A stretch of DNA of 64,000 nt. It comes from Acetobacterium fimetarium. Lineage in GTDB: Bacteria; Bacillota; Clostridia; Eubacteriales; Eubacteriaceae. The stretch lies in NCBI RefSeq assembly GCF_014284475.1, contig NZ_WJBC01000011.1, positions 1 through 64,000 on the forward strand. The letters are read 5' to 3'. Shown piece by piece: positions 51,171-60,307 of this stretch. Numbering within the stretch: position 1 is the first letter of the stretch; the number at the start of each line of letters is the position of its first letter. The notes beneath the pieces are model-generated. The model did no database searches and had not been told where the DNA came from. It worked only from the letters and a program-made list of their open reading frames with translations. A program made the position numbers and the translations under genes.

Positions 51171-52181
51171 ATGATAGTAGTTATCAAACCGAATACCGTA
51201 GATGAAGATGTCCAAAGGTTAATTAGAATGATTGAAGCACAAGGTGTGAGCATTCACTATTCAAAAGGCATCGATCATACTATTTTGGGAATTGTTGGAG
51301 ATACCACCCTGGTCGATGTTGAAAAAATTCGTTCAAATCAAATTGTGGAAAATGTACTGCATGTTCAGGAACCCTACAAAAAAGCCAATCGACTGTTTCA
51401 TCCGGACGATACCATTATTGATGTGAAAGGACGAAAAGTTGGCGAAGGAACGATCAGCATTATGGCAGGCCCCTGTTCTGTTGAAACGGAAGAACAGATC
51501 GTTTCGATTGCCAGGAGCGTCAAGGAATCCGGGGCGACTTTTCTTCGCGGAGGTGCATTCAAACCGCGTACATCACCCTATGCATTTCAGGGATTGGGCT
51601 ACGAAGGACTGGATCTTCTGAAGATTGCCCGAAAAGAAACTGGCCTGCCGATTGTCAGTGAACTGATGTCCCTGGAGCAATTGCCGGCTTTCGAGGATGT
51701 GGATATCATTCAGGTTGGGGCGAGAAATATGCAGAACTTTATTCTTTTGAGAGAATTGGGGAAAATAGATAAGCCCATTTTATTGAAAAGAGGAATGTGT
51801 GCCACCATGAAGGAATTCCTGATGTCGGCAGAATATATCATGAAAGAAGGCAATGAGAAGGTTATTCTGTGTGAACGCGGCATCCGGACATTTGAAACCG
51901 CCACCAGAAATACGCTGGATTTAAGCTGTGTTCCGGTTTTAAAGAAAAAGAGTCATTTGCCGGTCATTGTCGATCCAAGCCATGGAACCGGTCTTTCCTG
52001 GACAGTCGAAGCGTTATCCAAGGCGGCCATTGCAGTCGGTGCGGACGGCGTCATGGTGGAAGTGCACAATAACCCGGAAGAAGCACTTTGTGACGGTGAA
52101 CAATCGATCACTCCGGCACAATTCGACAAAATCATGAAAACGCTGAAAAAATATGCGGAAATTGAAAACAAGGTGATGTAA
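51171..52181 (+). CDS. aroF: 3-deoxy-7-phosphoheptulonate (DAHP) synthase, type I-beta
   Basis: First enzyme of the shikimate route (PEP plus erythrose 4-phosphate). 336 residues: an N-terminal ferredoxin-like regulatory domain (1-70) found in the I-beta class with allosteric control, then the TIM barrel with MAGPCSVETEEQ near 99, FLRGGAFKPRTSPYAFQG near 123, LKRGMCATMKEF near 205 and VDPSHGTG near 264 (metal His). Overlaps tyrA by one base. Start behind GGAGGAAAAA. Confidence 0.96.
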   Translation: MIVVIKPNTVDEDVQRLIRMIEAQGVSIHYSKGIDHTILGIVGDTTLVDVEKIRSNQIVENVLHVQEPYKKANRLFHPDDTIIDVKGRKVGEGTISIMAGPCSVETEEQIVSIARSVKESGATFLRGGAFKPRTSPYAFQGLGYEGLDLLKIARKETGLPIVSELMSLEQLPAFEDVDIIQVGARNMQNFILLRELGKIDKPILLKRGMCATMKEFLMSAEYIMKEGNEKVILCERGIRTFETATRNTLDLSCVPVLKKKSHLPVIVDPSHGTGLSWTVEALSKAAIAVGADGVMVEVHNNPEEALCDGEQSITPAQFDKIMKTLKKYAEIENKVM

Positions 52182-53074
52182 TGAAAAAAATAGAAGATTC
52201 CATCGTTGGTTTTATCGGCCTGGGTCTGATGGGCGGCGCACTGGCCATGGGACTCAGGAAACAGGGACCTGGAAAAATATTGGGTTATGATATCAAGCAG
52301 GCGGTTATCAAAGCGGCAACGGAACAGCATGTGATTGATGGCGGCAGCTCCGATTCGGCAGGACTTCGGGAAATGCTCCCGCAATGCGATCTGGTTTTCA
52401 TCTGTCTGAGCCCGAAGGATACGTTGGCATTCTTGACCTCATATATGGAAGACTTCAAAACCGGCGCGGTCATTACGGACATCACCGGCGTAAAAGAAGT
52501 GATCATCAAAAATCTTGGTAATCACCTGCGAGAGGACATCGATTATATTCCCGGACACCCGATGGCCGGGAGTGAAAAGGAAGGGTTTGGAAATGCGGAT
52601 GACAGCATCTTCAAAAACCGCAATTATATTTTGACCCCGCTGCCGACAAATCAACCGGAAAATATTGAACTGATCAAAGCGATTGTCACCAAGCTGGGAT
52701 TCAATCATATTGTTGAAACAACCTGTGCGATTCATGATGAAAAAATTGCTTTCACTTCGCAACTCTGCCATGTTATTGCGGCCGCACTGGTGGACTGTGA
52801 GGATGATCTTTCAATCACTGATTTCGAAGGCGGCAGCTTCGGAGATCTTACCCGCATTGCCATGATCAATGCATCGATGTGGACCGAATTGTTTATGTGC
52901 AACCGGAAGAATCTGCTGCAGAATATTGAAAAATTCGAATCGAGTCTGGAAGAAATGAAGCGCATGATCAAGGAAGAAGAAGCGGCAGCATTAATCGAGC
53001 GGCTGACATCGGTGAGGGAAAAACGAATTGCGATGGGGGAGATCAGGAAGGCAAAAACCTTAAAAAAGAAGTAA
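52181..53074 (+). CDS. tyrA: Prephenate dehydrogenase
   Basis: Converts prephenate to 4-hydroxyphenylpyruvate with NAD(P). 297 residues: the Rossmann motif GLGLMGGALAMGLR near residue 14, TDITGVK near 105 and GHPMAGSEKEGF near 126 with the catalytic His. No ACT domain, so feedback control probably rests on DAHP synthase and on the attenuator. The pairing aroF-tyrA points to tyrosine supply. Confidence 0.95.
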   Translation: MKKIEDSIVGFIGLGLMGGALAMGLRKQGPGKILGYDIKQAVIKAATEQHVIDGGSSDSAGLREMLPQCDLVFICLSPKDTLAFLTSYMEDFKTGAVITDITGVKEVIIKNLGNHLREDIDYIPGHPMAGSEKEGFGNADDSIFKNRNYILTPLPTNQPENIELIKAIVTKLGFNHIVETTCAIHDEKIAFTSQLCHVIAAALVDCEDDLSITDFEGGSFGDLTRIAMINASMWTELFMCNRKNLLQNIEKFESSLEEMKRMIKEEEAAALIERLTSVREKRIAMGEIRKAKTLKKK

Positions 53075-53132
53075 GTTTACTTAAGAAAAAACCCCTGAAA
53101 ACAGTTTCATCAGATTGAAAAAGATAATGCTA

Positions 53133-53160
53133 TTGACTTAATTTCACTTCGGAGTATACT
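53133..53160 (+). promoter_or_regulatory. Promoter of the FUSC-like gene
   Basis: TTGACT (53133-53138), 16 bp, TATACT (53155-53160). Transcription would start near 53167, only a few nt before the first possible GTG (53175). Confidence 0.55.
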
Positions 53161-53174
53161 CATGTTTATAACTT

Positions 53175-53831
53175 GTGGCTCAGCAAATTGACGAGCTGGA
53201 AGGGAGAAACCAAATAGAAAACAGACGCAAAAAAATAAAAATATGTAATCTGCCATCGATTGGTATGAGAAACATAAAAACTGCTTTGGCGGTGTTCATT
53301 TGTGTAGCCGTATTTGCGATGATGGGTCCAAATTTCAATCCATTGTTTGCGGCAGTCGCAGCGGTCATCACGATGGAGTCCAATATTGAAGAAACGGTAG
53401 AGAGTGGATGGAACCGTATTTTAGGAACGATTATTGGCGGAGCGGCAGGAATGTTGGGCATTTTTATTTCTAATTTGATTCCGTTTGAATTTGGTTTTAT
53501 CGCAGTTATTCCGTTAGGCGTAATGGGCCTGATCTACCTGTGCAATAATCTGAAAAAGCACGGCGCGATTACCATTGCCTGTGTGATGTTCATCAGTGTG
53601 ATGACCACCTATTCCCAGGATTTGGGAAATTATATGCTGGCAGGAATGCGACTTTTGGAAACAGCATTTGGTATTATCGTTGCCTACTTGGTGAACCGCT
53701 TTATTAAGCTTCCAGAGTGCGATGCAGAAAAACAAAAAGATGAAAAGTCATTAGCGGCGCAAGAGAACATCAGCAATGATAGTAAAAAAATGAGACTATC
53801 AAGCCTGATAGCCATGATCCTTAAACCATAG
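53175..53831 (+). CDS. Aromatic acid exporter/FUSC-like membrane protein
   Basis: Up to 218 residues. Five or so hydrophobic helices follow IGMRNIKTALAVFICVAVF; NFNPLFAAVAAVITMESNIEET and WNRILGTIIGGAAGML are typical of the short FUSC/DUF939 proteins. The C-terminal part after residue 175 is charged and cytosolic. The start is unclear: GTG 53175 gives an almost leaderless mRNA, while the only good Shine-Dalgarno (AAGGGAG, 53200-53206) is followed by ATA at 53214, and ATG 53265 would remove family-conserved residues. The exported compound is unknown. Confidence 0.8.
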   Translation: MAQQIDELEGRNQIENRRKKIKICNLPSIGMRNIKTALAVFICVAVFAMMGPNFNPLFAAVAAVITMESNIEETVESGWNRILGTIIGGAAGMLGIFISNLIPFEFGFIAVIPLGVMGLIYLCNNLKKHGAITIACVMFISVMTTYSQDLGNYMLAGMRLLETAFGIIVAYLVNRFIKLPECDAEKQKDEKSLAAQENISNDSKKMRLSSLIAMILKP

Positions 53832-54170
53832 GTTTTACGTTGTTTCTAGATTTTTGTGACGTTTAGAAAGAATTTAAAATATAGATACCCCCTCCCCTTT
53901 AAAAAGAGACTACCGTAATGACGGTGGTCTTTTTTTTATGATCAAGACGAATTTGGAGACGAATACAACGATTAAACCGGAACCGTTTTCGGAAATCGCT
54001 GCGAAAAAAGATGGATTTTGGATAGAGTAAATTTTAGAAAGAAAAAACCTGGAGATAGATCAAAAGCGCGGATGAGCGACCCTAAAAATTGCAGACAATC
54101 GCGGTTGTTTTAGGGCCGCTTCTTATGGTACAATACGGCTCAACTATTATAATATAAGTGAGGTATAAAA
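53832..54170. other. Intergenic region FUSC-like gene / pabA
   Basis: Holds a terminator (53907-53937), a hairpin with arms CCCTAAAA (54080-54087) and TTTTAGGG (54108-54115), and a TATAAT at 54148-54153 that could be the -10 of the pab operon without a clear -35. Nothing else was seen. Confidence 0.5.
53907..53937 (+). terminator. Terminator of the FUSC-like gene
   Basis: AGACTACCGT (53907-53916) pairs with ACGGTGGTCT (53921-53930, one G-U) around an AATG loop; eight T residues follow. Confidence 0.88.
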
Positions 54171-54758
54171 TTGATTCTAATGATAGACAACTATGATTCT
54201 TTCACCTACAATTTGGTCCAGTATCTGGAAGGACTGAGTGCCGAGGTTGTTGTGAAAAGAAATGATAAAGTCACTATCGACGAAATTGCGTTAATGGAAC
54301 CATCCATGATTGTTTTGTCACCGGGACCATGTACGCCCAATGAATCAGGAATTTGTTTAGAAGTTGTGGATGTTTTCAAGGGCCGGATACCAATATTGGG
54401 AATCTGTCTGGGTCACCAGATCATTGCTCAGGCCTTCGGGTGCCGGATTGTTAAAGCCAAAGAACCGGTTCACGGCAAAGTCGATGCGATTGCCCACAAT
54501 AACACAGGTGTGTTTGAGGGGCTGAACAACCCATTGAAAGTCACCCGGTATCATTCGTTGGTGGTAGAAAATAAAGCGATTCCGGATTGTTTCGAAATTA
54601 CCGCTAAAACCAAAGAGGCTGAGATCATGGGTTTGAAACACCGGGAATATCAAATCGAAGGGGTCCAGTTTCATCCGGAAGCGATCTTGACCGAAATGGG
54701 AATGGAATTGCTGGACAACTTTTTTCGTTCGGCAAAAGAAAAGGGGGCATTATGTTAA
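54171..54758 (+). CDS. pabA: Aminodeoxychorismate/anthranilate synthase glutamine amidotransferase
   Basis: 195 residues, class I amidotransferase: MIDNYDSFTYNLVQYL at the N-terminus, LSPGPCTPNESG near residue 49, the Cys of the triad in GICLGHQ near 78 and FHPEAILTE near 169. TTG start 7 nt behind GTGAGG. It supplies ammonia to PabB; in organisms with one copy it can also serve TrpE. It overlaps pabB by 7 bp. Confidence 0.94.
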   Translation: MILMIDNYDSFTYNLVQYLEGLSAEVVVKRNDKVTIDEIALMEPSMIVLSPGPCTPNESGICLEVVDVFKGRIPILGICLGHQIIAQAFGCRIVKAKEPVHGKVDAIAHNNTGVFEGLNNPLKVTRYHSLVVENKAIPDCFEITAKTKEAEIMGLKHREYQIEGVQFHPEAILTEMGMELLDNFFRSAKEKGALC

Positions 54759-56122
54759 TACAAGAGATCAAGACAACCTTAACCAGCTTTGAAGCCTATC
54801 TTTTATTCAAAGATGAACCCTACAGTTTTTTTCTGGATAGTGGCAGAGATGCCGACAACCTGGGACAATACTCTTTTATCGGCGGTGATCCTTTTCTTGT
54901 TTTTAGCAGCAAGGATGATGCCATCACAATCAGAACAAAAACGGAAGAAAAGCATTATCAGGGCGATCCGTTTGCTGAACTACAGCAACTGTTGCGCCGC
55001 TACCAAAGGGACTATCCATCGAAATTTCCGTTTTTAGGCGGGGCCGTGGGATATCTTGGCTATGACCTCTGTCATCAGATAGAAGTGCTGCCGCGCAGTG
55101 CCGTGGATGATGTGCAGATCCCGGACTGCCACATGGGTTTTTACGACGGGATCATCATCATCGACCATCAGACGAACAAAACCTATGTTGCCGCGCTTGG
55201 CATCGAAGCAGAGCCGGAGGCCATCGCAGCAAGGATCAGACAGAAATTAGAGAAAAATGAAAAAGTGACGATTCGCTCCGACTTCCGTATTAATGAAGAA
55301 AAGGAGTTTACCGGCAATTTCACCCGGCAGGAATACATGGCGGCGCTGGATGCGGTGCATGAATACATCCGGGCGGGCGATATCTATCAGACAAATCTGA
55401 CCCAGCGCTTTGAATGTGATCTGGAGATCACCCCGCTGGAATTATATAGTGAACTCCGACGAATCAATCCGGCCCCTTTTGCCAGCTATCTGGATTTCGG
55501 AGCCGGTCAGATCGTCAGCAGCTCGCCGGAGCGCTTCATTCAGATCAAAGGCAGGCAGATTGAAGCACGGCCGATCAAGGGGACGATGCCCCGGGGAAAA
55601 ACGCCGGCGGAAGATGCTCAAAACAGAGATACCCTGGTCAACAGTGAAAAGGACAAGGCCGAGCTGCTGATGATTGTCGATCTGGAGCGAAATGATCTGG
55701 GCAGAGTTTCGAAAACAGGGACGGTCAAGGTGCCGGAACTGTATAAACTGGAAACCTACGAAACGGTCTTTCATCTGGTTTCGACGGTCACCGGTGAATT
55801 AAAGGAAGAGGTGGATGCCATCGATGTCATTCGGGCTTCTTTTCCGGGCGGATCGATCACAGGGGCGCCGAAAATCAGAGCGATGGAAGTCATTGACGAA
55901 CTGGAGCCGACCCAGAGAAATATCTACACCGGATCGATCGGCTATATCGGGTTCAATGGTGATCTGGACTTGAACATTGTGATCCGGACAATTCTCTGCA
56001 AAAACGAAAAAGCCTATTTTCAGGTGGGTGGCGGCATTGTCTGGGATTCGCAGAATCAACTGGAATACGAAGAAACCTTCCATAAGGGTCGAGCTCTGAT
56101 GGAAGCACTGAAAAGATATTAA
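54752..56122 (+). CDS. pabB: Aminodeoxychorismate synthase component I
   Basis: 456 residues of the chorismate-binding family. The Lys of PIKGTMPRG near residue 275 is diagnostic of PabB, where it attacks chorismate C2; TrpE has Ala there. Other segments: DIYQTNLTQRF near 211, EKDKAELLMIVDLERNDLG near 295 and SITGAPKIRAMEVI near 369. The product goes to PabC for p-aminobenzoate and folate, which carries C1 units in the Wood-Ljungdahl pathway. Confidence 0.94.
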   Translation: MLIQEIKTTLTSFEAYLLFKDEPYSFFLDSGRDADNLGQYSFIGGDPFLVFSSKDDAITIRTKTEEKHYQGDPFAELQQLLRRYQRDYPSKFPFLGGAVGYLGYDLCHQIEVLPRSAVDDVQIPDCHMGFYDGIIIIDHQTNKTYVAALGIEAEPEAIAARIRQKLEKNEKVTIRSDFRINEEKEFTGNFTRQEYMAALDAVHEYIRAGDIYQTNLTQRFECDLEITPLELYSELRRINPAPFASYLDFGAGQIVSSSPERFIQIKGRQIEARPIKGTMPRGKTPAEDAQNRDTLVNSEKDKAELLMIVDLERNDLGRVSKTGTVKVPELYKLETYETVFHLVSTVTGELKEEVDAIDVIRASFPGGSITGAPKIRAMEVIDELEPTQRNIYTGSIGYIGFNGDLDLNIVIRTILCKNEKAYFQVGGGIVWDSQNQLEYEETFHKGRALMEALKRY

Positions 56123-56142
56123 AAATTCCAATTTGGATAGAG

Positions 56143-56961
56143 GTGAGCATCATTCAGTACGTATGTTATAATGGCGAGATAACAGAGGAATGCCTGGTGC
56201 CGTTGGATCAGGGGTTGCTCTACGGTTACGGCGTGTTTGAAACCATCAATGTCAGCAGCGGCAAACTGGTCTTTTTTCAGGAGCACATGGAGAGACTAAA
56301 AAGCAGCGCTGCTTTGCTGGGACTGGAATTTGGTCAAACGAGCGAACAGCTCATGGTTGACTGTGAAAAACTGATCGAAAAAAATCAGATCGACAAGGGT
56401 GGCCTGCGGGTTACCCTGAGCAAGAGTGAAAAAAAGAATGCGATCATCATTACGGCCCGTGAAAACCATTATGGCGATGAAGTCTTTAAACAGGGCGTGA
56501 GCATCGGTGTCAGCGATTATGCGAGAAACGAGCAGTCGCTGCTGGTTGCGATCAAGTCCAATAATTATCTGGAAAATCTGCTGATCTTGAATGATAGCAA
56601 AAAAAGAGGTTTCAATGAGGCGGTTTTCTTCAATACCAAAGGCTATCTGGCGGAGGGCACGATGAGCAATATCTTTTTGATCAGGGATCAAAAGGTCTAT
56701 ACCCCCGCGCAGGATAGCGGAATTTTGCCGGGGATTGTCCGGGACAAAGTCATCACATTGCTTAAAAAACACAAAATACCGGTCGCGGAAGGCTATTATA
56801 CCAGGGAAACGCTGATGAATGCCGACGAGATCTTCATTACCAATTCGCTGATGGAAATCATGCCGGTGAAACAGCTGGAGAATCTGAAATTTCAGGTGAC
56901 GAGTGAATCTTTCACAAATTACTTGAAAAACCTGTATAAAAAAGAATATGATATAGTTTAA
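56143..56961 (+). CDS. pabC: Aminodeoxychorismate lyase (PLP class IV)
   Basis: 272 residues of the BCAT/ADCL fold: GLLYGYGVFETINV near residue 25, the PLP Lys in SNNYLENLLILNDSKKRG region near 145-152, FFNTKGYLAEGTMSNIF near 165 and ADEIFITNSLMEI near 227. The start is uncertain: GTG 56143 lies inside the best Shine-Dalgarno (AGAGGTGAG), which would suit the ATT at 56152 by spacing. It completes pabA-pabB-pabC. Confidence 0.92.
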   Translation: MSIIQYVCYNGEITEECLVPLDQGLLYGYGVFETINVSSGKLVFFQEHMERLKSSAALLGLEFGQTSEQLMVDCEKLIEKNQIDKGGLRVTLSKSEKKNAIIITARENHYGDEVFKQGVSIGVSDYARNEQSLLVAIKSNNYLENLLILNDSKKRGFNEAVFFNTKGYLAEGTMSNIFLIRDQKVYTPAQDSGILPGIVRDKVITLLKKHKIPVAEGYYTRETLMNADEIFITNSLMEIMPVKQLENLKFQVTSESFTNYLKNLYKKEYDIV

Positions 56962-57048
56962 GCAATTTATAAAATCGATGATTAATTGAAAAGGGCGGCG
57001 TCTCTTTGCGGTTAATCATTTTGATAAATATAAAAGGAGTCGATCAGA

Positions 57049-57627
57049 ATGAGTAGTCAATTAAATCGTGAAGCAGCACTGCAATTATTGAAGGAATACA
57101 ACGAGAGCGAATCGCTTCTCAATCATGGATTAGCCGTATCCGGCGTGATGGCACATTTTTCCGAGCTAGAGGGAGAAAAAAAGGAATACTGGGAGATCGT
57201 TGGTCTGCTGCATGATTTAGATTATGAAAAATATCCGGACGAGCACTGCGTAAAAGTAGTGGAGATACTGAAAAACAATGGCTACGATGATGATTTTATT
57301 CACAGTGTGGTCAGCCATGGCTTTGGCATCTGTACGGATGTGGAGCCGGTTCAGCAGATGGAAAAAATTCTTTATGCCATCGATGAATTAACCGGGTTGA
57401 TCACCGCCTGCGCCTATATGCGCCCGTCAAAAAGCGTCAATGATCTGGAAGTGAAATCCGTGAAGAAAAAATTCAAAAGCACGAATTTTGCCGCCGGCGT
57501 CAACCGTGACGTGATCAGAAAAGGCGCTGAGATGTCCGGTTACTCGGTCGAAGATCTGACCCGGGAAACGATCCTGGGGATGCGTGCTGTAGCCGATGAA
57601 ATCGGGTTGGGTGACAATGAAGCTTAA
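57049..57627 (+). CDS. HD-domain (HDIG) phosphohydrolase-like protein
   Basis: 192 residues. The HD signature is visible as NHGLAVSGVMAHF (first His) near residue 24, LLHDLDYEKYPDEH near 50 (His-Asp) and VVSHGFG near 85. Small clostridial HDIG proteins of this kind probably hydrolyse nucleotides or phosphoesters. It overlaps cca by 11 bp, so a role in nucleotide or RNA metabolism is possible. AAAGGAGTCG before the ATG. Confidence 0.88.
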   Translation: MSSQLNREAALQLLKEYNESESLLNHGLAVSGVMAHFSELEGEKKEYWEIVGLLHDLDYEKYPDEHCVKVVEILKNNGYDDDFIHSVVSHGFGICTDVEPVQQMEKILYAIDELTGLITACAYMRPSKSVNDLEVKSVKKKFKSTNFAAGVNRDVIRKGAEMSGYSVEDLTRETILGMRAVADEIGLGDNEA

Positions 57628-58954
57628 TCTTCCCGAAGCGGTCCTGAAGGTTTTTGAATTGCTTGAAACCGGTGGCTTTTGCGGTTATCTGGTCGGCGGC
57701 TGCGTCCGGGACTTTCTGCTGAAAAAAACACCGATCGATTTTGATATGACCACTGATGCCACGCCGGAAGAGATCAAGGACTGTTTTTCCGATTACCGGG
57801 TCATCGAAACCGGCATCCGCCATGGGACCGTCACGGTCATTCTGGGGGGGCATGCCATTGAGATCACCACCCACCGCCGGGAAGGAAATTATTCCGACCG
57901 GCGCCATCCGGATGCAGTGACGTTCACGAAAAACCTGGAGGAAGATCTGGGACGGCGCGACTTTACGATGAATGCGCTGGCTTATCACCCGCAAAAAGGG
58001 CTGATCGATCGGTTCGGCGGTGGCGAAGACATCAGAGAAAGACGGATCCGCTGCGTCGGCGATCCGCACAGAAGAATGAATGAAGACGCCCTGAGGATTC
58101 TGCGGGCGCTGCGCTTTGCTGCGGTGCTCGGCTTTGAGCTGGAGGCGGAAACACAAAAAGCGGTCACTGAGCAATGCGGACAGTTGAGGGAAATCTCGGC
58201 GGAACGCATGGCGGCGGAAATGAGCAAATTGCTGTGCGGGAAAAACGTCAGAAAGGTGCTGTTGGAACAGACCGAAATTCTGGGCGCCGTGATTCCCGAA
58301 CTGCTGCCGGCAGAGAATTTCGATCAGAACAATCCTCATCACTGCTATGATATCCTGGCCCATACGGCCATTGCCCTTGAAAACCTGCCGCCGATTCCGC
58401 ATCTGCGCTGGGCGATGCTCTTTCACGATCTCGGCAAACCGGAAACCTATGTCCAGGATGCCCTGGGAATCGGACATTTCTACGGACACAGCAAACACTC
58501 GGAAATCATCGCCGGCTATCGGCTCAATGCGCTCAAATGTGATAAAGCAACCATTTCAAAAGTCTGCCGGCTGATCAAGTATCATGACACGATCATCGAG
58601 CCGACCAAAAAAGCCGTCAAACGCTGGCTCAACCGCCTGTCGGCACCGCTGTTTTGCGATCTGATCGAAATAAAAAGAGCGGATGTGCTGGCCCAATCGC
58701 TGGAATACCGTTTCCGGCTGGACGGTCTGGAGGAGATTAAAAACATCATGACGGAAGTCATCGCAGAAAATGAGTGCTTTTCACTCAAAGATCTGGCCAT
58801 TAACGGAAAGGATCTGATTGCGATGGGCATTGAAGACGGGCAAGAAATTGGCCGGATCCTCAGGAGCCTGCTCGACAGCGTAATCGATGAAGAGATTGAG
58901 AATTCGAAAGCAGTACTGATTGAAAGAACGAAGGAGATAAAAGATGTTAATTGA
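57617..58954 (+). CDS. cca: CCA tRNA nucleotidyltransferase
   Basis: 445 residues, class II. Seen: GGCVRDFLLKKTPIDFDMTTDATPEEI near residue 26 (split between nucleotidyltransferase Asp residues), RRDFTMNALAY near 112, NEDALRILRALRFAAVLGF near 153, and a C-terminal HD domain with LFHDLGKP near 269. It adds or repairs the 3' CCA of tRNAs; the tRNA-Gln gene downstream already encodes CCA, so repair may dominate. ATG at 57617 behind GGGTGA. Confidence 0.94.
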   Translation: MKLNLPEAVLKVFELLETGGFCGYLVGGCVRDFLLKKTPIDFDMTTDATPEEIKDCFSDYRVIETGIRHGTVTVILGGHAIEITTHRREGNYSDRRHPDAVTFTKNLEEDLGRRDFTMNALAYHPQKGLIDRFGGGEDIRERRIRCVGDPHRRMNEDALRILRALRFAAVLGFELEAETQKAVTEQCGQLREISAERMAAEMSKLLCGKNVRKVLLEQTEILGAVIPELLPAENFDQNNPHHCYDILAHTAIALENLPPIPHLRWAMLFHDLGKPETYVQDALGIGHFYGHSKHSEIIAGYRLNALKCDKATISKVCRLIKYHDTIIEPTKKAVKRWLNRLSAPLFCDLIEIKRADVLAQSLEYRFRLDGLEEIKNIMTEVIAENECFSLKDLAINGKDLIAMGIEDGQEIGRILRSLLDSVIDEEIENSKAVLIERTKEIKDVN

Positions 58955-59714
58955 CAGCCATGCGCACATTGATGATCAGAAATTCGATGAGGATCGGGAT
59001 GCCGTTATCAAGAATGCCTGGGAGAACGGCATTGAACTCATCATCAATCCGGGAGCGGATGAAGCATCGAGTCTGAGAGCCATCGCGATGAGTGAAAAAT
59101 ACCCGATGGTCTATGCCACCGTCGGTGTCCATCCCCACGATGCCAAGGACTACGACCCCGAGAGAACCGGGAACCAGTTGCGAACGTGGGCAAAAAAGAA
59201 CAAAGTGGTCGCCATCGGAGAGATCGGTCTGGATTATCATTACGATTTATCACCGCGGGATGTTCAGCAGGCGGTTTTTATCGAGCAGCTGGCGATTGCC
59301 AGAGAAGTGAAGCTGCCGATTGTCATTCACAACCGGGAATCGATGGCGGACATGGTACATATCCTGGAACAACATTTTTCACCGGAATACGGGGGGATTA
59401 TGCACAGCTACAGCGGCTCGGCGGAAATGGCGAAGGTGTTTCTGGAGATGGGGTTCTATCTGTCGATTTCGGGATCGCTGACCTTCAAAAATGCCCGCAA
59501 ACTTCCGGAAGTGGTGGCCATGATGCCGCTCGACCGTTTGCTGGTCGAAACCGACAGCCCTTATCTGACACCGACACCATACCGGGGAAAACGCAATGAA
59601 CCGGCCTATGTCCGGCTGGTGGCGGAAGAGATTGCCCGGTTGAGAGGCATCAGTTTTGAAGAAGTTTCAGCAATCACGTCGGAAAATACGAAAAAGGTGT
59701 TTGGAATCAGCTGA
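58944..59714 (+). CDS. TatD-family metal-dependent deoxyribonuclease
   Basis: 256 residues, TIM-barrel amidohydrolase fold: LIDSHAHIDDQKF at the N-terminus (HxH metal ligands), GVHPHDAK near residue 57, AIGEIGLDYHYD near 90, IHNRES near 129, MHSYSGS near 153 and LVETDSPYLTPTPYRGKRNEP near 200. Members act as 3'-5' DNases or D-aminoacyl-tRNA deacylases. Overlaps cca by 11 bp; AAGGAGATAAAAG before the ATG. Confidence 0.93.
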   Translation: MLIDSHAHIDDQKFDEDRDAVIKNAWENGIELIINPGADEASSLRAIAMSEKYPMVYATVGVHPHDAKDYDPERTGNQLRTWAKKNKVVAIGEIGLDYHYDLSPRDVQQAVFIEQLAIAREVKLPIVIHNRESMADMVHILEQHFSPEYGGIMHSYSGSAEMAKVFLEMGFYLSISGSLTFKNARKLPEVVAMMPLDRLLVETDSPYLTPTPYRGKRNEPAYVRLVAEEIARLRGISFEEVSAITSENTKKVFGIS

Positions 59715-59752
59715 AACGAATCGCTCCAGTTCGGATAGCATCGACCGGTTGA

Positions 59753-59797
59753 TCCGGGAGACAGCGTAAAGGCTTGATCTCCCGGACCCGCTTTTTT
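59753..59797 (+). terminator. Terminator after tatD
   Basis: TCCGGGAGA (59753-59761) pairs with TCTCCCGGA (59778-59786), followed by CCCGC and six T residues. Confidence 0.7.
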
Positions 59798-59868
59798 CAA
59801 GCTGACGCCAGTCTGTTTGTGCTTCAAATATTTTCATCAAAGAAAATTGCTTCTGGACTTGATTTCGC

Positions 59869-59897
59869 TTGACAAGAGAAAAAAAATCAGGTAGAAT
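59869..59897 (+). promoter_or_regulatory. Promoter of tRNA-Gln
   Basis: TTGACA (59869-59874), 17 bp, TAGAAT (59892-59897), 34 bp before the mature 5' end. Confidence 0.85.
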
Positions 59898-59931
59898 GTT
59901 TAGCGTACCTTCGGGTTAGAAAAGTTAATTT

Positions 59932-60006
59932 AGGGGTATCGCCAAGCGGTAAGGCAATGGACTCTGACTCCATCATTCGCAGGTTCGAATCCTGCTACCC
60001 CTGCCA
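59932..60006 (+). tRNA. tRNA-Gln (anticodon CUG)
   Basis: 75 nt including an encoded CCA (60004-60006). Acceptor AGGGGTA (59932-59938) pairs with TACCCCT (59996-60002); the D arm has AAGCGGTAAGGC; the anticodon stem ATGGA/TCCAT frames the loop CTCTGAC, anticodon CTG; the T arm has GGTTCGAATCC. The UUG isoacceptor must lie elsewhere. Confidence 0.95.
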
Positions 60007-60017
60007 TTTGAAATTCG

Positions 60018-60056
60018 ACCTGCTTTTTAAGTGAAACTTAAAAGCAGGTTTTATTT
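60018..60056 (+). terminator. Terminator of tRNA-Gln
   Basis: ACCTGCTTTTTAAGT (60018-60032) pairs with ACTTAAAAGCAGGTT (60036-60050) with one extra T, then TTATTTT. Confidence 0.8.
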
Positions 60057-60109
60057 TACAAAAAAACAAGCGATAATTGCCTAAATATTCAAAGAAAGAA
60101 GGGAATCTC

Positions 60110-60307
60110 ATGGTCGATCAGGAACTCAGCGTATTCGATATTTATGAATATTTGCCACATACCAACTGCAAAAATTGTGGCGAAAATAATTGTATGGCTT
60201 TTGCCCAAAAGCTGTTGGAAGGTTCAAAAACGATTGGCGGATGTGCCCCCTTGCGGGAAGATATTTTTGAAAACAAGCGCAAGAAAATTCTGGAATTGAT
60301 CAAATAA
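60110..60307 (+). CDS. Small stand-alone [4Fe-4S] (Fes-domain) protein
   Basis: 65 residues. TNCKNCGENNCMAFAQKL, with a further Cys at GGCAPL, is the four-Cys [4Fe-4S] motif seen at the N-terminus of the corrinoid iron-sulfur protein large subunit (AcsC/CdhE) and of RnfB. Nothing else is attached. The ATG at 60110 has AAGAAGGGAA upstream. It could deliver electrons to, or help activate, corrinoid proteins in this acetogen, but that is inference. Confidence 0.82.
   Translation: MVDQELSVFDIYEYLPHTNCKNCGENNCMAFAQKLLEGSKTIGGCAPLREDIFENKRKKILELIK

Noticed and set aside
57515-58498. 327-codon open frame on the minus strand
   Set aside because: Antisense to cca, no family features, no ribosome-binding site.
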